Shown here: in pieces, positions 27,236-32,802 of the stretch
Numbering within the stretch: position 1 is the first letter of the stretch
How the letters are laid out: each line of letters opens with the position of its first letter
Assembly (NCBI GenBank): GCA_016217975.1
Contig: JACRFH010000009.1
Coordinates: forward strand, 1-32,802
Source of the DNA: Candidatus Kaiserbacteria bacterium
Lineage (GTDB): Bacteria > Patescibacteriota > Minisyncoccia > Phycocordibacterales > UBA2100
Reading direction: 5' to 3'
DNA: 32,802 nt
The notes under the pieces: model-generated
Seen by the model: the letters and a program-made list of their open reading frames with translations, nothing else
Told to the model about the DNA's origin: nothing
Database searches by the model: none
Translations under genes and position numbers: made by a program

Positions 27236-28504
27236 ATGAAGCGTGAAGACCTTGTGCAATTCGATCTACCCGAGACCCCGGGTATCTACATATTCCGCGA
27301 TCGGGCTCGGAAGATTTTGTACATCGGCAAGGCCACGTCACTCAAGGATCGAGTGAAGAGCTACTTCTCAAAAGATCTGGGGGCGGGGCGGGGAGAGGGA
27401 ATTGTCGCGATGGTCGAGCTTGCAGATTCAGTAATCTACGAGAGCACTGACTCTGTTTTGGAAGCCTTGATACTCGAAGCCAACCTCATCAAGCGGCACC
27501 AGCCGCCGTACAATGTTGCAGAAAAGGGTAATACAAGCTTCAACTATCTTATCCTCACGAAGGAGGATTTTCCGCGCGTAATCGTTGTGCGTGGACGAGA
27601 ACTCTTTACCAAATGGAATGAGTCGCAGATCAAATATCAATTTGGCCCATTTCCGCATGGGGGCTCGCTGAATGAAGCCGTCAAACTTGTACGACGTATA
27701 TTCCCATTTCGGGATAGCACATGCACTCCATGTCCGGAACAACTTCACAAATTGCGCCGTATTGAGATGTCATCTCAATATCAGTGCAAGCCTTGCTTCA
27801 ATCGTCAGATAGGGATGTGCCCGGGTGTATGCACTGGTGAGTGCAAAAAAACAGAGTATGCAAAGACGATCCGTAATATCAAAGATCTTTTTAACGGTGA
27901 ATTTCACGGACTGAAGCGGCGTCTAGAACGTGAAATGGAAGAAACAGCGACAGGAGAGCGGTTTGAAGAAGCAGAGAAATTACGCAGACAAGTGAATGCT
28001 CTAACTCATATTCGCGATGTTTCGCTAATCAAAGATGAATATCGTGCTTCCCCGGGCGGCTCAATTCGCATTGAGGCGTATGACGTGGCGCATACTGCAG
28101 GATCGGAAACCGTGGGCGTGATGGCGGTCGTTGCCGGAGGCGAAGCGCAGAAGGCGGAATATCGCAAATTCAAGATACGGAGCGTCACAAATGATGATAT
28201 CGGAGCTCTCGCCGAAACACTAGAACGCCGGCTCAATCATAATGAATGGACATTGCCACGGGTCATCGTCGTCGACGGAGCAAAAGCGCAGCTTCGTCGT
28301 GCGACGAAGATATTGACGAACGTTGGTTTACAGATCCCAGTCGTTGGCGTCGTCAAAGACGAATTCCATCGTCCGCGTAGTCTCATTGGCGACACCAAGG
28401 CGATTCAAGCGCATGAGAAAGATATTTTGCTTGCAAATGCAGAGGCTCATCGATACGCAATAACTTGGCATCGAAGGAGACAAAGGCGCAGTCTGGTTAT
28501 GTAA
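27236..28504 (+). CDS. uvrC: Excinuclease ABC subunit C (short form lacking a C-terminal HhH domain)
   Basis: LPETPGIYIFRDRARKILYIGKATSLKDRVKSYF (GIY-YIG), UVR motif region, IEAYDVAHTAGSETVGVMAV, VVDGAKAQL; ends at AEAHRYAITWHRRRQRRSLVM. Confidence 0.93.
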   Translation: MKREDLVQFDLPETPGIYIFRDRARKILYIGKATSLKDRVKSYFSKDLGAGRGEGIVAMVELADSVIYESTDSVLEALILEANLIKRHQPPYNVAEKGNTSFNYLILTKEDFPRVIVVRGRELFTKWNESQIKYQFGPFPHGGSLNEAVKLVRRIFPFRDSTCTPCPEQLHKLRRIEMSSQYQCKPCFNRQIGMCPGVCTGECKKTEYAKTIRNIKDLFNGEFHGLKRRLEREMEETATGERFEEAEKLRRQVNALTHIRDVSLIKDEYRASPGGSIRIEAYDVAHTAGSETVGVMAVVAGGEAQKAEYRKFKIRSVTNDDIGALAETLERRLNHNEWTLPRVIVVDGAKAQLRRATKILTNVGLQIPVVGVVKDEFHRPRSLIGDTKAIQAHEKDILLANAEAHRYAITWHRRRQRRSLVM

Positions 28505-28563
28505 GTTGAGCGCCGCCCGGAAGCGACGCTCAGGACCCGAAGGTCGTTGGAAGAATCCCGGAA

Positions 28564-28671
28564 TTATCTGCAGTCGGTTGGCGTTCGCGGCCCGAAGGTG
28601 TATGCGACGCCTAGGACACAGAATACTCCGAAAGCTACGACCACGATGGCCGGTATCAGCAAATCCCACAT
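28564..28671 (-). CDS. Candidate single-pass membrane microprotein, 35 aa (not in ORF track)
   Basis: MWDLLIPAIVVVAFGVFCVLGVAYTFGPRTPTDCR*. AGGGAG Shine-Dalgarno-like sequence 7 nt upstream of ATG; lies in the uvrC-ddl intergenic gap. Confidence 0.4.
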   Translation of the reverse strand: MWDLLIPAIVVVAFGVFCVLGVAYTFGPRTPTDCR

Positions 28672-28715
28672 ATGGGTTCTCCCTAGTTGCTGCTTGGCGA
28701 TGATACAATGGAACC

Positions 28716-29645
28716 ATGTCTCGCACTATTGTGGGAGTATTGCGTGGAGGACCTAGTAGCGAATACGAACATTCGCTCAAATCCGGTGCCGCGATTTTGA
28801 ATGCGCTGCCAGAGGATCGCTATGATGCACGGGATATTTTTATCGACAAAACGGGTCTGTGGCATATGCGCGGTCAGCCCGCCGATCCTGCTCGCATACT
28901 TTCTCAAATTGATGTTGTCTGGAACGCGCTCCATGGCGGGGTAGGAGAAGATGGCACCGTGCAGCGACTCCTGGAGCGCTCGGGTGTTCCATACGCCGGA
29001 TCACGCGCACTGGCATCAAGCATCTCGCTCAACAAAATCCGCTCACGCGAGCTCTTACGCGCGGCGGGAATTCTTATGCCCCGAGCGGCATCCTTTACTT
29101 TGCAAAACGACATCACGACTGCCGACATGGCTCGCGCGGTATTTGATCAATTCGGGCCGCCGTATGTGGTGAAGCCCGCGAGTGAGGGATCTGGTTTTGG
29201 CATCATCATCGCAGATTCAATCGTCGATTTGCCTGATGCAATAGGGGATATTCTGGATGCATACGGCGCAGTCTTGGTGGAAGAATTAATTCGCGGACAA
29301 GAAGCGACAGCGGGCGTGATCGAAGATTTCAGAGACGAATCGCTCTACGTGCTCCCACCGGCACACATACATGCATCACGCGCTGGGTTTGCGGTCCCTA
29401 GTCCGTTTAGCTTTTCCGACAAGGAGCGCATTGCGCAAGTCGCTCGAGCCGCTCATACCGTGCTCGGTATGTCACATTTCTCAAATGCCGATTTCGTTCT
29501 GACTAAAAGAGGCCCATATCTCTTGGAAGTAAACGCAATTCCGCATCTTCACGCCGAAGGCGCGCTCCACCACATGCTCGAATCCGTCGGCTCCTCCATC
29601 CGCGAGTTCGCGGAGCATGCAATTCATCTTGCACGTAAATCATAA
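28716..29645 (+). CDS. ddl: D-alanine--D-alanine ligase
   Basis: VGVLRGGPSSEYEHSLKSGAAIL, LHGGVGEDGTVQRLLERSGVPYAGS, PYVVKPASEGSGFGI, LLEVNAIPHL. Confidence 0.94.
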   Translation: MSRTIVGVLRGGPSSEYEHSLKSGAAILNALPEDRYDARDIFIDKTGLWHMRGQPADPARILSQIDVVWNALHGGVGEDGTVQRLLERSGVPYAGSRALASSISLNKIRSRELLRAAGILMPRAASFTLQNDITTADMARAVFDQFGPPYVVKPASEGSGFGIIIADSIVDLPDAIGDILDAYGAVLVEELIRGQEATAGVIEDFRDESLYVLPPAHIHASRAGFAVPSPFSFSDKERIAQVARAAHTVLGMSHFSNADFVLTKRGPYLLEVNAIPHLHAEGALHHMLESVGSSIREFAEHAIHLARKS

Positions 29646-29656
29646 ATGTTTTCTTA

Positions 29657-29690
29657 GTACTTATAATGTCCTATAGGATCAGATAAGTAC
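29657..29690. promoter_or_regulatory. Nested dyad-symmetric element, putative operator
   Basis: GTACTTAT-aatg-TCCTATAGGA-tcag-ATAAGTAC; both inverted repeats share the same centre; overlaps a TATAAT (29662-29667). Confidence 0.5.
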
Positions 29691-29743
29691 ATGTCAATCC
29701 AAGTTGTGAAATCAGGCGGAACACGCTATTGTATGGGCGTAAA

Positions 29744-29815
29744 GGGCCAGTAGTTCAGTGGTAGAATGCCTCATTTGCAATGAGGAGGTCTGGGGTTCGA
29801 TCCCCCACTGGTCCA
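29744..29815 (+). tRNA. tRNA-Ala (anticodon TGC)
   Basis: 72-nt cloverleaf: acceptor GGGCCAG/CTGGTCC with G3:U70, anticodon arm CCTCA-TTTGCAA-TGAGG, T arm GGGGTTCGATCCCC; CCA not encoded. Confidence 0.96.
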
Positions 29816-29820
29816 CCGTC

Positions 29821-30222
29821 ATGATTTCTCTCAAACTTAGGATTATCTTTTACACTTCCATTCCTCTCTTTGTTGCGCATGGAATGGAGGAATACATCAA
29901 TCATTTATACAACGTTCATTCCAGCTTCAAGTGGTTGTTTAGCTACTTTGATTCTATGGCGATACCGCAAGCAACTTTTTTACTTTTTCAAATCGCTTTC
30001 TGGCTGTTGCTCATAATCTCGGCCGTTCTTCTCTCTGGAGAGAAATGGCGTTTATATATGATGATATTACCAGGATTAATCTTTATCTTCGAACTCCATC
30101 ATTTCTGGAAGGCGTATGCGTCATGGAATTATTATCCTGGAGTTATTACCGCCATCGGATTTCCGATCCTCGGATTCTTTTACTGGAAGGAATTAATCAG
30201 ATTATTTGGTGCCAAAAAATAG
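29821..30222 (+). CDS. HXXEE-domain-type membrane protein
   Basis: HGMEE and ELHHFW motifs plus several hydrophobic helices; starts 5 nt after the tRNA 3' end. Confidence 0.65.
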   Translation: MISLKLRIIFYTSIPLFVAHGMEEYINHLYNVHSSFKWLFSYFDSMAIPQATFLLFQIAFWLLLIISAVLLSGEKWRLYMMILPGLIFIFELHHFWKAYASWNYYPGVITAIGFPILGFFYWKELIRLFGAKK

Positions 30223-30322
30223 ATAAGATGGGTAGTTCGCGCTTCATCTCTCCTTCACCACTCGTCGGGCACACTGTTCATGAAGGGCAACGGCCCAGGG
30301 ACTATGAACACCACGACGCGAG

Positions 30323-30351
30323 TTGGCACGGGGCGAGGCAGGGCGTACACT
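30323..30351 (+). promoter_or_regulatory. Putative promoter of the sigma factor gene
   Basis: TTGGCA - 17 nt - TACACT. Confidence 0.5.
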
Positions 30352-30411
30352 GCGATAACGAGTTTTTGTGCGGAAATAGCTACGCAGTTTGTGCAAGAAC
30401 TCGCTACTCTT

Positions 30412-30954
30412 ATGGCAAAAGGGAAACGAGCAGCCGAGTATGCGGCCGAAATGGAGCGGTCGTTTCTTGCCGCGTACGACGAACACGCCGACGCGCTTTT
30501 TCGGCATTGCCTCGCGCGCATTCGCGATCGAGATGTGGCAAAGGATATCGTGCAAGAAACCTACACCAAGACGTGGGACTATCTTGCAAAAGGAAAAACA
30601 GTAGATCACTTGCGAGCATTTTTGTATCGCGTCGCCAACAATCTCATCATTGATACATCGCGTCGCAAACGTTCATCATCGCTCGACGTGATGAAAGAAG
30701 ATGATGGGTTTGAGGCAGTCGACGAAACGACAAAGGACCCGGGAGAAATCGGCGACGCGCGCGGCGCAATGAAATTACTCGATTCACTTGAAGAAATATA
30801 TCGCACTGCAGTCACCATGCGCTTTGTGGACGGGCTCTCGCCCAAAGAGATAGCGCTCGCGCTCAAAGTCTCCGAAAACGTCGTCTCGGTCCGAATTCAT
30901 CGAGGAATAGAGCGCTTAAAGACGATTATTAACAGCCAGCCAGGACAGGCTTGA
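30412..30954 (+). CDS. RNA polymerase sigma factor, ECF/sigma-70 family
   Basis: Region 2: YDEHADALFRHCLARIRDRDVAKDIVQETYTKTWDYLAKGKTVDHLRAFLYRVANNLIIDTSRR. Region 4: RFVDGLSPKEIALALKVSENVVSVRIHRGIERLK. Start uncertain. Confidence 0.9.
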   Translation: MAKGKRAAEYAAEMERSFLAAYDEHADALFRHCLARIRDRDVAKDIVQETYTKTWDYLAKGKTVDHLRAFLYRVANNLIIDTSRRKRSSSLDVMKEDDGFEAVDETTKDPGEIGDARGAMKLLDSLEEIYRTAVTMRFVDGLSPKEIALALKVSENVVSVRIHRGIERLKTIINSQPGQA

Positions 30955-30978
30955 TTTTGGTCCAAAAGAGCGTACAAT
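30951..30978 (+). promoter_or_regulatory. Promoter of the RRM protein gene
   Basis: TTGATT - 16 nt - TACAAT overlapping the sigma gene stop. Confidence 0.6.
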
Positions 30979-31080
30979 CTCGTCGAATGTAAGTTTTTCC
31001 ACGTGCGGCGAGGCTTCTAGCCAAAGCAAAAGCAGGGGAAAGGTTGGTTTACATTTTTTAGGAAAAACAGACACAACACA

Positions 31081-31443
31081 ATGGCTAAGAAGCTATATGT
31101 CGGTGGATTGCCCTACGCAACTACCGATACGGAATTGAAAGATGCTTTCTCGAGAGCCGGAGCTGTCGCGTCGGCAGTCGTCATCATGGACAGGATGACC
31201 GGCAGATCGAAGGGCTTTGGTTTCGTAGAGATGTCGTCCGATGAAGACGCTCAAAAGGCGATCGACATGTGGAACGGCAAGGACTTCGGCGGACGCACCC
31301 TCACCGTAAATGAGGCGCGCCCGATGGAAGAGCGCCCTCGAGGTGGAGGCGGAGGTGGCTACGGCGGAGGCGACCGAGGTGGTCGTGGAGGCGGTGGCTA
31401 CGGCGGCGGTCGCGGAGGCGACAGAGGCGGGCGCAGCTGGTAA
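31081..31443 (+). CDS. RRM RNA-binding protein with Gly/Arg-rich tail
   Basis: RNP2 KLYVGGL, RNP1 KGFGFVEM; C-terminal RGGGGGGYGGGDRGGRGGGGYGGGRGGDRGGRSW. Confidence 0.95.
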   Translation: MAKKLYVGGLPYATTDTELKDAFSRAGAVASAVVIMDRMTGRSKGFGFVEMSSDEDAQKAIDMWNGKDFGGRTLTVNEARPMEERPRGGGGGGYGGGDRGGRGGGGYGGGRGGDRGGRSW

Positions 31444-31459
31444 GTACCCGTTTGTCAAC

Positions 31460-31497
31460 ACAAAACCCCATCCGCAAGCTGGCGGATGGGGTTTTGT
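31460..31497 (+). terminator. Strong bidirectional-type terminator
   Basis: ACAAAACCCCATCCGC-AAGCTG-GCGGATGGGGTTTTGT, 16-bp perfect stem. Confidence 0.9.
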
Positions 31498-31541
31498 CAT
31501 GTCTGGGGCCGGCGTAAGGCATGCGCGATGCGTGCGTCTTA

Positions 31542-31553
31542 CAGACATGTCTG
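31542..31553. promoter_or_regulatory. 12-bp perfect palindrome CAGACATGTCTG, possible operator
   Basis: Located about 20 bp upstream of TATGAT (31574-31579) of the downstream gene. Confidence 0.35.
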
Positions 31554-31610
31554 GTGTCTCGGCGTGCGTGCGCTATGATGCGGGGCATGCAACCTATTGA
31601 TTGAAGGCCT

Positions 31611-32621
31611 ATGAACGATCCTTTTGATACACAGTTTGAGCCGCTTAAGAAACTGCGCTTGACCAATCAAGAGCGTGTTTCCATGCGCAATCACGTACAC
31701 GCGTATATGCGGGAACATGTCGCACGCATACCGTTTATAATCCGAGTCCAAGATCTCTTTACCAATTGGCGAGCGAGCCGTTCCGGGAAGCACGTTACGC
31801 TGCAAATGCATCCCGCGCTTGCGTCGCTCGTAATGGTCTTTTTTGTCGGCATTGGTACTTCGTATGCCGCAGAATCTTCACTTCCGGGTGATCCGCTATA
31901 TGCAGTAAAGACGCAAGTCAACGAAAAAGTTCGCGGAGCACTTGCTTCCTCGGAGACCGCCAAGCTTGATTGGAGCGCACAGCTTACCAACAGGAGATTT
32001 CAGGAAGCAGAAGCGCTTGCGGCAGAAGGTCGTCTGACGCCAGAAACTCGTACCAAAATCGAGAACGGTCTTGCAGTCGCTTCAGAAGATTTCGACGCGA
32101 ATCTCGCAGGTCTCGGCGCTGAAAAAGCAGGAGATGCCGAAGATGCAGCAACAGATCTAGATGCAAATATTTCTGCGCACGCCGATGTACTCGCTGCGCT
32201 AAGTGTGGCTCTTCCCGACGTGCGGTCTGAAGTCGCGCCGATTCTTGCCTTTGCAAGAGATCGCGCGCACCGCGGAAAGCGCGCCATACGTGCAGTGGTG
32301 GTCAAATCCGCGACTGATGCACGGGTAGAGGCGATTTCGGCTCCCGTTGCTATGACCATGACAATAGAAGCAACCACCTCAACATCGAGCGCAACCGTAG
32401 ATCAAAACGTCGAGCGGGCCGATGCACAGATTGAGCAAGGTGACCTCGTAAAAGCTCTTGGCGTGTATCAAAATGCAATTCAAGAAGCGCGTAAGTCCGA
32501 GGGCACTGATGCCGCAGACACGCTGAAAGCGCGACTAGAAAAAGTGTTGAAGAAACACAAATCCAATGAGGACGCCCATACTGATACGTCGAGCGACGTT
32601 GAGGTACACATCGACGACTGA
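31611..32621 (+). CDS. DUF5667-like membrane-anchored protein
   Basis: N-terminal cytosolic part, TM LASLVMVFFVGIGTSYA, then ESSLPGDPLYAVKTQVNEKVRGALASSETAKLDWSAQLTNRRFQEAEALAAEGRL; follows an ECF sigma gene. Confidence 0.7.
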   Translation: MNDPFDTQFEPLKKLRLTNQERVSMRNHVHAYMREHVARIPFIIRVQDLFTNWRASRSGKHVTLQMHPALASLVMVFFVGIGTSYAAESSLPGDPLYAVKTQVNEKVRGALASSETAKLDWSAQLTNRRFQEAEALAAEGRLTPETRTKIENGLAVASEDFDANLAGLGAEKAGDAEDAATDLDANISAHADVLAALSVALPDVRSEVAPILAFARDRAHRGKRAIRAVVVKSATDARVEAISAPVAMTMTIEATTSTSSATVDQNVERADAQIEQGDLVKALGVYQNAIQEARKSEGTDAADTLKARLEKVLKKHKSNEDAHTDTSSDVEVHIDD

Positions 32622-32707
32622 ACCCCGCAAAATAGCGGTCGCTATCCACTGGGCGAACTATCGGTGAGTATCCCCACAGAGCATAATTTCGGCATATAAT
32701 TTCTGGC

Positions 32708-32802
32708 ATGCGCGGACGTTTCGGCATACGCAGTCTGCGAAAGCAGTTCCCTTCGGAGGACGCCTGTCTGGAATTTCTTTTCAAACTGAACCACTCGAAG
32801 CA
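32708..32802 (+). mobile_element. 5' end of an IS1595-type transposase (truncated by window edge)
   Basis: MRGRFGIRSLRKQFPSEDACLEFLFKLNHSK... matches the pre-zinc-ribbon N-terminus (FP.EEAC.EYL) of IS1595 transposases; TATAAT 7 nt upstream of ATG. Confidence 0.6.

Noticed and set aside
29657-29690. Xer/dif recombination site
   Set aside because: dif sites have ATAA-6 bp-TTAT core geometry. Here TTAT and ATAA are outward-placed with an 18-bp interval.
30045-30653. 202-aa plus-strand ORF
   Set aside because: Overlaps HXXEE and sigma coding regions in another frame; low-quality composition; no motif.
31339-31437. GGAGGC-type repeats in the RRM gene as an independent repeat element
   Set aside because: Explained by the coding of the Gly/Arg-rich tail.
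1-32802. CRISPR array, rRNA, prophage or classical defence operon
   Set aside because: No regularly spaced repeats, cas-like proteins, rRNA segments or phage structural genes were seen.

Overview
The window is compact, bacterial and almost entirely coding. It looks like a Patescibacteria/CPR (Parcubacteria-like) chromosome; this assignment is inferred from gene content, compactness and divergent protein variants, not tested. Left to right: (1) a purine gene run, purL (PurS-like N-terminus fused)-purQ-purE-[M24-like protein]-[HicB-like protein]-purM-purC; (2) tgt, gdhA, a DoxX-like protein, an M29-type aminopeptidase and a 56-aa basic protein missing from the ORF track; (3) PAP2 phosphatase and DgkA-like kinase, lysS, msrA, a zincin-like metallopeptidase, tyrS; (4) uvrB-murB-uvrA, carAB on the minus strand, uvrC and ddl; (5) tRNA-Ala(TGC) followed 5 nt later by an HXXEE-type membrane protein; (6) an ECF sigma factor, a glycine-rich RRM protein and a DUF5667-like protein; (7) the first codons of an IS1595-type transposase at the right edge. 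The strongest non-standard signals are: (a) a complete candidate attenuator upstream of carAB, with a consensus promoter, a 31-aa leader ORF, a U-rich tract, a terminator and a leader stop overlapping the carA start; (b) a 55-bp perfect-stem palindromic element lying in frame inside uvrA; (c) a window-wide arrangement of (often extended) -10 boxes 6-9 nt before start codons, implying widespread leaderless transcripts; (d) a 5' leader with crossing or alternative helices before the RRM gene; (e) two small ORFs below the 60-aa track cutoff; and (f) a nested 34-bp dyad upstream of tRNA-Ala. All calls come from reading the sequence; no searches or folding computations were run.
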